From a virus, in IMG/VR virus record IMGVR_UViG_3300044511_000393, positions 1 through 23,089 of that record: 23,089 nt of DNA. The stretch is one strand, 5' to 3'. Position 1 is the first letter of the stretch, and each line of letters begins with the position of its first letter. The notes beneath the pieces were generated by a model. It was not told where the DNA came from, ran no database searches, and was given only the letters and a program-made list of their open reading frames with translations. A program made the translations under genes and the position numbers. This document shows positions 17,878-23,089 of the stretch, piece after piece.

Positions 17878-17892
17878 TTGGTTTATGAAATA

Positions 17893-17921
17893 ATTATAAT
17901 CAAAAAACCAAAAAATTACAT
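17893..17921 (-). promoter_or_regulatory. Sigma70-type promoter of the RNA ligase, ATGTAA-17-TATAAT
   Basis: TATAAT at 17893-17898. A 24-bp block around it (17883-17906) is repeated identically at 18212-18235, where it also carries the promoter of the next gene upstream. Confidence 0.6.
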
Positions 17922-17931
17922 TTTTAAAAAA

Positions 17932-18204
17932 TTAATTTTTTAGTGATTCTTTCCATAGCTCAAGCTTTTGCTCACTATTGCACCTGAATTCGGCCATGGT
18001 TCTTTCATACTTTATTTGATCAAGCGAGTCAGAAAGTTCAGTTGTAACTTGTTGAAGCATGCTGAGCTGCTTTATCAGTCGTTCAATTTTGATGTTCGGT
18101 AAATTGTCTTTATTTGCATGTTGAACATCTTCAATAAGACGTTCAATAAAGGCGGCAGCGTCATCGATACATGATAAAGAATATGAATTAAACATCTTAG
18201 TCAC
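17932..18204 (-). CDS. Hypothetical coiled-coil protein, 90 aa
   Basis: Starts MTKMFNSYSLSCIDDAAAFI. Almost wholly helical with heptad-like Leu spacing (IERLIKQLSMLQQVTTELSD). No family is recognised. It has a GAGGTG ribosome site and its own promoter (18222), so it is a separate short unit between the cREC and ligase genes. Confidence 0.7.
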   Translation of the reverse strand: MTKMFNSYSLSCIDDAAAFIERLIEDVQHANKDNLPNIKIERLIKQLSMLQQVTTELSDSLDQIKYERTMAEFRCNSEQKLELWKESLKN

Positions 18205-18221
18205 CTCTGCGTTATGAAATA

Positions 18222-18249
18222 ATTATAATCAAAAACCAAAAAAGTACAA
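18222..18249 (-). promoter_or_regulatory. Sigma70-type promoter, TTGTAC-16-TATAAT
   Basis: Minus-strand TTGTAC (18244-18249), 16 nt, TATAAT (18222-18227). Part of a 24-bp block repeated at 17883-17906. Confidence 0.7.
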
Positions 18250-18251
18250 TT

Positions 18252-18587
18252 TTAAGAAATTAAATAACGTTCAATAACGCCGCGCATTCTGGTTGAACCA
18301 ACAGGATTTGCTGAGTGAACTTTTATTATAGGCGGTATCCACAAACCAAATGTTTTTTGTTCTGCCAACCATAAACAAATGTCATAACCTGTCCACTCTC
18401 TACCATCAGGAGAGAATGACGCAAGGTCATGATCTAAAGAAAGAAAATCATATTTGTATTTCTGTAAAAACTCTACTGCAGTAAAGTAATCATATACAAC
18501 CGTCCAGTTCCCACAAATCTTATAGTAATCTGTAGGAACATCTCTAGTATCATCAACAAATAGCCCGTAAAGATTAACTATGGTCAC
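18252..18587 (-). CDS. cREC: cyclic-phosphate-processing receiver-like domain
   Basis: 111 aa from a GTG at 18587. FVDDTRDVP (10-18) is the N-terminal acidic motif, LSLDHDL (49-55) the central Asp-His-Asp motif, and VHSANPVGSTRM (90-101) the conserved C-terminal segment of the cREC family linked to RNA repair, thought to process cyclic phosphates at broken RNA ends. The frame is open 20 codons further to 18647, but cREC proteins start close to the FVDD motif. It overlaps the 72-aa gene, which in turn joins the 2H gene. Confidence 0.85.
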   Translation of the reverse strand: MTIVNLYGLFVDDTRDVPTDYYKICGNWTVVYDYFTAVEFLQKYKYDFLSLDHDLASFSPDGREWTGYDICLWLAEQKTFGLWIPPIIKVHSANPVGSTRMRGVIERYLIS

Positions 18588-18792
18588 TGTTTGTGATTTT
18601 CTCTTCAAGCCTATATATTTCAATGGCTGATAGAACCGCATCAACACGAGTTTTTAGTCGACGCAATTGATATTCATGACTATCAATTGATTGAAAATCA
18701 TTCCATTCTCCATTTTCTATAGCATCGATATCATAACCATGTGCAACTTTGTTCGCAAGTTCTTGAATATCTTCTAAAAGTGTGTTGATCAT
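18574..18792 (-). CDS. Hypothetical helical protein, 72 aa
   Basis: Starts MINTLLEDIQELANKVAHGY. Helical and acidic. It lies between the 2H phosphoesterase (TAATG overlap) and the cREC gene (14-nt overlap), so the three are translated together. No family is recognised; a helper for one of these enzymes is possible. Confidence 0.68.
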   Translation of the reverse strand: MINTLLEDIQELANKVAHGYDIDAIENGEWNDFQSIDSHEYQLRRLKTRVDAVLSAIEIYRLEEKITNSDHS

Positions 18793-19250
18793 TAATTTTC
18801 CTCTGTTTTAGCAATTGTAATGTGGAAAGTAAATTCTCGGCCTTTAGCATCTTCAGATTTTAAGCCAAGTTCCTTTCTGATTTCATTCAAGCGATGAGAG
18901 CGAACTCGTACCATAAAAAACTTGTCACGAAAACCAAGCTCACGAGTAGCTTCGATTTTGTGTTGATACTCTAAAATAATTCGCTCGCCATTATACTTGC
19001 CCCAAAGCTCTTTATTAAGAGGCTCCTCGCCGCGAATGACGCTGACGTGAGACCCCCAGGCTGGTTGTAAGTAACGTCTCTTGTACCCATTGGCTTCCCA
19101 ATGCCACCAGAATTTTTCAAGCCACCAACGATAGTAGTTGGCAATTTCTGGACAGGTATTAACAACAGCCCACCAAACTGTACGGTTTTTCATCTTTCCA
19201 CGATTTGGATCGTAAATTAACGTACCGGTTGTTTTGAACCAAGTAGACAT
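18792..19250 (-). CDS. 2H phosphoesterase of the SAK RNA-repair type
   Basis: 152 aa. Two H-x-[ST] motifs define the 2H superfamily: SHVSVIRG (H68, S70) and FHITIAK (H143, T145). The Trp-rich segment between 25 and 52 and the PAWGSHVSVIRGEEP context fit the 2H-SAK branch. Known 2H enzymes open 2',3'-cyclic phosphates on RNA or related nucleotides. First gene of the unit 2H, 72-aa protein, cREC, behind a GTTTAC/TATAAT promoter. Start ATG 19250 preferred over the GTG one codon before. Confidence 0.82.
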   Translation of the reverse strand: MSTWFKTTGTLIYDPNRGKMKNRTVWWAVVNTCPEIANYYRWWLEKFWWHWEANGYKRRYLQPAWGSHVSVIRGEEPLNKELWGKYNGERIILEYQHKIEATRELGFRDKFFMVRVRSHRLNEIRKELGLKSEDAKGREFTFHITIAKTEEN

Positions 19251-19280
19251 CACTATTCACCTAAAGTTAGCTGTTGTTAA

Positions 19281-19310
19281 ATTATACAACAAATAGTTAA
19301 CACTGTAAAC
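19281..19310 (-). promoter_or_regulatory. Sigma70-type promoter, GTTTAC-18-TATAAT
   Basis: Minus-strand GTTTAC (19305-19310), 18 nt, TATAAT (19281-19286). The -35 box equals that of T4 early promoters. It drives the 2H-cREC unit. Confidence 0.65.
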
Positions 19311-19724
19311 TTAGAATGTGTAATTTATACCAAAAATTCCAAAAAATTCATTTCCGCTTTGTTTTTCAGGAACACCAACTCCTCCGTAAAGTTGTACTTT
19401 TTTAAATGGCCTGTACAATAACTGTGTCATCGCACCTGAAACATTTGTGTGTCCTGAAACATATGACAAATTTAAATCTAGTTGTTTTGGAATAATTTCA
19501 ATATTTATTCCTGTTAGAATTCCTACTTGGTTATAGCTAGTTGTAAGTGCTTTATTGGCATAATATGGTCCTACAAATAATTCAATTTGGTTAATGGGTT
19601 TAAAGTTAAAGGTTAAGTAATCAAAATTATGAAACTTTTTAGTTTTAGAAAATAAAGATGTTCCATTTTGTGTTCCAATTATCAAAGAAAGAATTATAAA
19701 TGCTTTTAAAAAATCAAAAAACAC
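19311..19724 (-). CDS. Secreted beta-barrel-like outer-membrane protein, 137 aa
   Basis: Starts (GTG 19724) MFFDFLKAFIILSLIIGTQN, a signal-peptide-like N-terminus. The rest shows alternating hydrophobic strands (YLTFNFKPINQIELFVGPYY, LDLNLSYVSG, VQLYGGVGVP) and ends FFGIFGINYTF with a C-terminal Phe, the hallmark of outer-membrane beta-barrels. GGAG 7 nt upstream supports the GTG start. A role in changing the host surface is possible, e.g. superinfection exclusion, but the family is not recognised. Confidence 0.65.
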   Translation of the reverse strand: MFFDFLKAFIILSLIIGTQNGTSLFSKTKKFHNFDYLTFNFKPINQIELFVGPYYANKALTTSYNQVGILTGINIEIIPKQLDLNLSYVSGHTNVSGAMTQLLYRPFKKVQLYGGVGVPEKQSGNEFFGIFGINYTF

Positions 19725-19746
19725 TTCATTTCTCCAATAAATACGT

Positions 19747-19772
19747 CTTATTAAACAAAGTTATTTAATAAG
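19747..19772. promoter_or_regulatory. Perfect 9-bp palindrome in the divergent gap
   Basis: CTTATTAAA and TTTAATAAG separated by 8 nt, between the start of the beta-barrel gene (19724, minus) and the first plus-strand gene (19800). It could be an operator for both sides. Late-promoter-like octamers also lie near: AATAAATA at 19736 and GATAAATT at 19776 on the plus strand. Confidence 0.4.
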
Positions 19773-19799
19773 AACGATAAATTTATAAGGAGAAATTAT

Positions 19800-20003
19800 A
19801 TGGCAGGTCCACCAAAGAAAAACACATCAGCTAGTGTAAATACTCAGCGTGTTAGAATGCACGAAGGTAAGCAAGTTAAACCAAGTTTATACGTCGGGCC
19901 TCATGGAAAATACATGGCCGCTACAATAGACGGTAATATTGTTTATGATGACGCCGGCCGCCCCCGAGAATACAAAAAAACGGGCATATTGGTGAGTCAA
20001 TAA
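19800..20003 (+). CDS. Hypothetical protein, 67 aa, plus strand
   Basis: Starts MAGPPKKNTSASVNTQRVRM. A basic, unstructured N-terminus precedes a short beta-type domain (SLYVGPHGKYMAATIDGNIV). It has a strong AAGGAG ribosome site. No family is recognised. It overlaps the next gene by TAATG; these are the only two plus-strand genes in the window, probably one transcript. Confidence 0.72.
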   Translation: MAGPPKKNTSASVNTQRVRMHEGKQVKPSLYVGPHGKYMAATIDGNIVYDDAGRPREYKKTGILVSQ

Positions 20004-20473
20004 TGAAAAAGAAAATTCCACCACTTCAAATTGAATTTTTGCAGGATAGAACTAATCTTTTCGCTTTATCACTCATTGAGTACAAGCGAGAAAATTTTTT
20101 AGTTGTAATTGATAACATTACACCTTTTGAAATAGGCGCCTATGTTCTTGATTATGCTGCGCAGTCAAATGTTGACATTCAACAATTCATGCGCATTGTA
20201 AATATTTGGTTTTACAAAAGTAGTAATAATTATCCAATTAGTATTGAAGTCGCAAAGCTTGGATTAACAGGCTCGCTTTCAAATATGTATAGAAGCTTTG
20301 ATGTTAATTTTGTTGCCAGAGTTTTAGGAAATCCATTTAAGTTTGATTTTAGCCAACCTAAAAAGGTTAAGCGCAGAAGAGTAATTCCTATTCAAGAAGG
20401 AATTCCAATTCGCTTAAAAAATCAATCTGTAAATACCCAGCGCCAAATTCCTGAAATTTTCTCGACTGTGTAA
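20003..20473 (+). CDS. Hypothetical protein, 156 aa, plus strand
   Basis: Starts MKKKIPPLQIEFLQDRTNLF. Residues 1-125 look like a mixed alpha/beta domain without cysteines; the C-terminus is basic and probably disordered (PKKVKRRRVIPIQEGIPIRL and on). No family is recognised. Its last 52 nt overlap a convergent small membrane ORF on the other strand. Confidence 0.72.
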   Translation: MKKKIPPLQIEFLQDRTNLFALSLIEYKRENFLVVIDNITPFEIGAYVLDYAAQSNVDIQQFMRIVNIWFYKSSNNYPISIEVAKLGLTGSLSNMYRSFDVNFVARVLGNPFKFDFSQPKKVKRRRVIPIQEGIPIRLKNQSVNTQRQIPEIFSTV

Positions 20474-20577
20474 ACGCCAGTTGAAAATAAAAGAAAAAGA
20501 ATAAAGCAAATGGCGCTCAAAAATGCGAGCGCCATTGCAGCAAAATAGGTTAGAATTTTGTCAATAAGTGTCAACAT
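20422..20577 (-). CDS. Small membrane protein, 51 aa
   Basis: Starts MLTLIDKILTYFAAMALAFL, followed by AICFILFLLFSTGV: one long or two short membrane helices, then a charged tail. The start follows the previous ORF by a TAA-A-ATG junction. The 3' end lies inside the convergent plus-strand gene. No family is recognised. Confidence 0.55.
   Translation of the reverse strand: MLTLIDKILTYFAAMALAFLSAICFILFLLFSTGVYTVEKISGIWRWVFTD
20509..20538. terminator. Terminator-like hairpin between convergent transcripts
   Basis: A 10-bp stem AATGGCGCTC/GAGCGCCATT with an 8-nt loop, the most GC-rich stem in this part. No ideal T-run on either side. It lies about 40 nt after the plus-strand gene, in the minus-strand membrane ORF, and may stop plus-strand transcription. 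Confidence 0.5.
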
Positions 20578-20578
20578 T

Positions 20579-20734
20579 TTAATTCTCTAGAAAAAATTCT
20601 GGAAACTCAATGAAAAAATCTTGAACAGTTAAGCTATAATAATGAGCTGAAGTATTTCCAGTAAAGAAAATTGAAAATGCAATCGTCATAAAACCTAAAC
20701 AAATATAATTTATAACATCAAGTGGATTTAGCAT
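20579..20734 (-). CDS. Small membrane protein, 51 aa
   Basis: Starts MLNPLDVINYICLGFMTIAF. One membrane helix (about 8-25) followed by an aromatic, acidic tail (DFFIEFPEFFLEN). Its start overlaps the end of the FmdB-like gene by 17 nt. No family is recognised. Confidence 0.58.
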   Translation of the reverse strand: MLNPLDVINYICLGFMTIAFSIFFTGNTSAHYYSLTVQDFFIEFPEFFLEN

Positions 20735-20921
20735 TTTGAGTTTTTCCTGAAAAACCTGGTTTATAAAAGTCTGAGCCTTTAAGATTAATATTTACGGCGC
20801 TAATTACGCGCTTTAGCATCATACCACAAATATCACAATATTGTTCATTACGTGAAGAAATTGATGAATTTAATTCCGTAAACCGACCACAGCCAGTGCA
20901 TTTATAATCGTAAAGTGGCAT
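20718..20921 (-). CDS. FmdB-family zinc-ribbon protein, 67 aa
   Basis: Starts MPLYDYKCTGCGRFTELNSS. Cys-x2-Cys (KCTGC) and a second Cys-x2-Cys (YCDIC) form a zinc ribbon, followed by KRVISA and KGSDFYKPG, all typical of FmdB/CxxC_CxxC_SSSS proteins of putative regulatory function. ATG 20921 is preferred over the upstream Met because the family begins MPLYDY; the junction with the nucleotidyltransferase is TAA-A-ATG. Confidence 0.85.
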   Translation of the reverse strand: MPLYDYKCTGCGRFTELNSSISSRNEQYCDICGMMLKRVISAVNINLKGSDFYKPGFSGKTQNAKST

Positions 20922-20922
20922 T

Positions 20923-21942
20923 TTAATTGTGTTCAATATCGTAAAAGAGTCTAAGCCAGTCGACTAACCATTCGTAAAACTGACGTTTAAGATTATCGTC
21001 CTTAAATGGTAAGTTAGTAATTTGCTGCGCGTTCGTAACACGTTCATTTAGCTCCTCAAATTCTGCCTTAACCCTGTCGAATGGAATTTTTCCATTTTTG
21101 ATATCTAGAAGATGCTTGGCGCTTTCACGTGGGAAATTAATTTTACCTACCGTTAAAATTTCTAGCGCTTCTTCAGTGATGCGGATGGCGTGTGAAAGCG
21201 CCTTCCAGTCAACTTCATCACCCTGTGATTTACGAACTCGCTCTCCATATTTATCACGAAGCCCCTTCATTGCGTTTAAAAAATGCCCAACTTTTGTCGT
21301 AAGAGCATAAGTGCGATTATTAACAGACAGCGCTGGCATCTTATCGTAACCGGTTTTTGTGTCTTTTATTTCTGTCATGAAGATAAATTCTGACTGCAAC
21401 TTTGTCAGCTTTGATTCAATTGACCCAAGCGTGTTAGAAACATCCAGTAATCCCTCTGTAAGTTCATGTTCAATGAGCTCAATAATTGCTTCAACCGAGT
21501 TTAACCTGCTGGCGCGAGCACCATAAAGCTCTGCTTGGCTCATAGCGTACTGAATCATCTTTGTGATATCATCCGTTAAGAAGTCATTAATTAACTCATG
21601 ACAGAATTCAACAATTCGAGCATCATAACAATTAACAAACTGTTTGTTTTCGTTATTGCTAAACGCTATAACAAAAGCAGATTCAATTGCGTATGTTTGC
21701 CCTTCAAAGAAGTGTTCCGCAAAAGTTTTGAGCGGAACAAATTCATATTCCGACTCATCGGCGGGCATGATGTCATCGTCGCTCACACCTTCAGGCCGCT
21801 TCTTAATGATAGCTGAACGTCGTTCAAGAAGAACTTGATTGAGGTCAGGGATGTAAATTACCTTAAAGTCACGGTCTGATGTTGGCGTGGAAGTACCAAA
21901 CAGGTGGGAGCCACTAACAATTTCTGCAAGTAAATTTTTCAT
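20923..21942 (-). CDS. RlaP-type nucleotidyltransferase (RNA-repair Pol beta family)
   Basis: 339 aa from ATG 21942; a TTG five codons earlier is less likely. GSHLFGTSTPTSDRDFKVIY (11-30) is the nucleotidyltransferase motif G-S-x10-D-x-D with D23 and D25 as metal ligands. The remaining helical part fits the large single-domain COG3541/RlaP group, named for RNA-repair operons and sometimes found in phages. It may add nucleotides to, or tag, damaged RNA ends; the true substrate is unknown. Followed by the FmdB-like gene; own promoter at 21978. Confidence 0.82.
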   Translation of the reverse strand: MKNLLAEIVSGSHLFGTSTPTSDRDFKVIYIPDLNQVLLERRSAIIKKRPEGVSDDDIMPADESEYEFVPLKTFAEHFFEGQTYAIESAFVIAFSNNENKQFVNCYDARIVEFCHELINDFLTDDITKMIQYAMSQAELYGARASRLNSVEAIIELIEHELTEGLLDVSNTLGSIESKLTKLQSEFIFMTEIKDTKTGYDKMPALSVNNRTYALTTKVGHFLNAMKGLRDKYGERVRKSQGDEVDWKALSHAIRITEEALEILTVGKINFPRESAKHLLDIKNGKIPFDRVKAEFEELNERVTNAQQITNLPFKDDNLKRQFYEWLVDWLRLFYDIEHN

Positions 21943-21977
21943 TTGAATTCTATCCAAGTAATAATTCTCTTGAACAA

Positions 21978-22006
21978 ATTATAACCTAATTTTTTTAGAA
22001 GTACAA
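21978..22006 (-). promoter_or_regulatory. Sigma70-type promoter, TTGTAC-17-TATAAT
   Basis: Minus-strand TTGTAC (22001-22006), 17 nt, TATAAT (21978-21983), before the nucleotidyltransferase gene with a leader of about 29 nt. Confidence 0.7.
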
Positions 22007-22012
22007 TTTATT

Positions 22013-22279
22013 TTAAGACAGTTTACACATTTCTACAAATTCATCAACAGAAATTTCAATAAAAACCCATTTATTATACTTATGTTGACGTTTAGGAGTT
22101 ACGACAGGAATGTTTTTATAAATTCCAGATTTATCAGCTCTTTTTATCTTACCATCTTCTTCATAGGTTGCGTCTTCATTAAACCATTTAACGTCAACAC
22201 CATAAAATTTTAAAGTTTCACCGTTCAACAGTTGTCGTAAAACGTTGCACGCTTTTAATCTGCTATCGTTTAAAACCAT
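22013..22279 (-). CDS. Hypothetical protein, 88 aa
   Basis: Starts MVLNDSRLKACNVLRQLLNG. Charged alpha/beta protein, one Cys near each end. No family is recognised. The start overlaps the stop of the upstream gene by TAATG, so the two are coupled. Confidence 0.7.
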   Translation of the reverse strand: MVLNDSRLKACNVLRQLLNGETLKFYGVDVKWFNEDATYEEDGKIKRADKSGIYKNIPVVTPKRQHKYNKWVFIEISVDEFVEMCKLS

Positions 22280-22530
22280 TATTTCTTAGCACCCTTTTTG
22301 GCTTCAACTTTAGAATTTTTACGACTGCCTTGAGGTCTGGTTGCAGGAACCAATCCTGATAGCCCCCGCCAGTGGTCTTTACTGCGAGAAACATGATGAG
22401 AATCACTAGACTTATCAGAACCAAAGGCACCGCCATTTAGCTCGTCACGAGCTACTTTTGCGAGAATTTTATTCTCAAATTCACCAACTACCTTGGTACC
22501 ATGTTTTACTACAAAAAGATTCAAGCTCAT
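22279..22530 (-). CDS. Hypothetical protein with basic tail, 83 aa
   Basis: Starts MSLNLFVVKHGTKVVGEFEN. A small beta/alpha domain (about 1-33) is followed by a Ser/His-rich and then a strongly basic, disordered tail (RKNSKVEAKKGAKK), suited to nucleic-acid binding or virion packing, neither shown. It has a good GGAG ribosome site right after the upstream stop codon. Confidence 0.7.
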   Translation of the reverse strand: MSLNLFVVKHGTKVVGEFENKILAKVARDELNGGAFGSDKSSDSHHVSRSKDHWRGLSGLVPATRPQGSRKNSKVEAKKGAKK

Positions 22531-22541
22531 TTTTTTTCTCC

Positions 22542-23089
22542 TTAGATAATTCCAGCTTCTATCATGTGAAGCTGTAAAACAATAATTAGCGCGTACGCTA
22601 TACCATGAGACTTTTTAAAAGAATATCCAGTCTTAGTTTTTGAATACATGATTTTTCGACATTCTTGTTTATTTTCCAAATAAAAATCAAGAAGTTCTCT
22701 TTTACCTGGTCTAATTAATGCAAGCGCATCTGCAACATCATCAATTGATTTAGGTTTTATTTTTTCTAAAACATCATAATGCTTTGCAAGATGAAATAGT
22801 TTTTCAACTTTGCTTGGAATCAAAAGAAGATTCCAATCAGGTTCTACATTTATAAGCTCTTCAATTTCAGCTCTACTAGTAAAATGATCATAAACGCCTA
22901 AATGAAGAAAGTCAATTTTTTGATAACCAATTTCTTCAGCAATTTCATAATCAATACACGCTAAATCTGTTAATATGTCTTTTACAATGTTTTGAAAATA
23001 AAAGCCACATTGGTGAGGTGTTAAGTTTCCTTTTTTTGATTGAGAAGCTCGTATCAACTCTGGAAAAATTTTAATAGGATTGAAATCTG
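22542..23089 (-). CDS. Hypothetical protein, N-terminus outside window
   Basis: The frame stays open to the right edge (upstream residues read FNPIKIFPELI before the visible IRASQSKKGN), so at least 182 residues and no visible start. Alpha-helical with an acidic middle, moderately hydrophobic end (ALIIVLQLHMIEAGII). It has a segment DDVADALALI, and KKSHGIAYAL near the end. No confident family. Its stop overlaps the ribosome site of the next gene. Confidence 0.68.
   Translation of the reverse strand, partial: DFNPIKIFPELIRASQSKKGNLTPHQCGFYFQNIVKDILTDLACIDYEIAEEIGYQKIDFLHLGVYDHFTSRAEIEELINVEPDWNLLLIPSKVEKLFHLAKHYDVLEKIKPKSIDDVADALALIRPGKRELLDFYLENKQECRKIMYSKTKTGYSFKKSHGIAYALIIVLQLHMIEAGII

Overview
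The window is AT-rich DNA of a large tailed bacteriophage, probably jumbo-sized and probably infecting a Gram-negative gammaproteobacterium or relative. The grounds are compact, overlapping, mostly minus-strand genes with ATGA and TAATG junctions, a large tRNA cluster, two free-standing homing endonucleases, exact T4-type late promoters (TATAAATA), a phage NAD+ DNA ligase, lipoproteins and a beta-barrel-like outer-membrane protein, and a host-like SspB. Only two genes (19800-20473) read on the plus strand. The phage itself was not identified.

Layout. 1-6250 is a tRNA region read right to left: 16 tRNA or tRNA-like genes (Ser, Pro, Asn, Gly, Leu-anticodon, Tyr, Val), interrupted by a PD-(D/E)xK homing endonuclease, a GIY-YIG homing endonuclease, a DUF2158 protein and several tiny ORFs. 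It also holds four GC-rich structured non-coding stretches and three 64-72 nt inverted-repeat elements that each end exactly 5 nt before a tRNA. 6320-9968 is mainly one tight operon (9968 down to 6991) holding an SspB homologue and a 'Swiss Army Knife' HAD phosphatase. 10010-10346 is a tmRNA gene. 10529-16490 holds small hypotheticals, a lipoprotein, a metallophosphoesterase and LigA. 16493-21942 is rich in RNA-repair families: a HAD-like protein, an Sm-like candidate, an RNA ligase, a cREC cyclic-phosphate-processing protein, a 2H phosphoesterase and an RlaP-type nucleotidyltransferase. The right end holds hypotheticals.

Main discovery: the phage carries its own trans-translation and tagged-protein-degradation pair. 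The RNA at 10037-10334 (minus) is a circularly permuted, two-piece-type tmRNA. Its acceptor half lies upstream of its coding half, the acceptor stem has the G3-U70 pair and A73, and it encodes the tag (A)ASNDAFYGDYALAA. About 0.8 kb downstream is an SspB homologue with a C-terminal ClpX-binding tail. The tag carries the A-x-N-D-x-x-Y SspB signature and the ALAA ClpX signal, separated by three extra residues. No SmpB gene is visible, so host SmpB and ClpXP are presumably used.

Second theme: tRNA supply plus RNA repair. The tRNA cluster includes odd species: a class-II tRNA with an Asn anticodon, two class-I tRNAs with Leu anticodons, a tRNA with an approximately 50-nt insertion, and four Pro-type tRNAs. 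Together with 3'-end healing, nucleotidyl transfer and ligation enzymes this suggests defence against host anticodon nucleases, with tmRNA/SspB possibly rescuing ribosomes stalled by the same damage. That functional link is inference.

Regulation visible in sequence: sigma70-like promoters of the form (T/G)TGTAC-N16-18-TATAAT precede many units, and T4-like late promoters precede both homing endonucleases, a 38-aa peptide gene and the 6904 gene, with near-matches before two lipoproteins.
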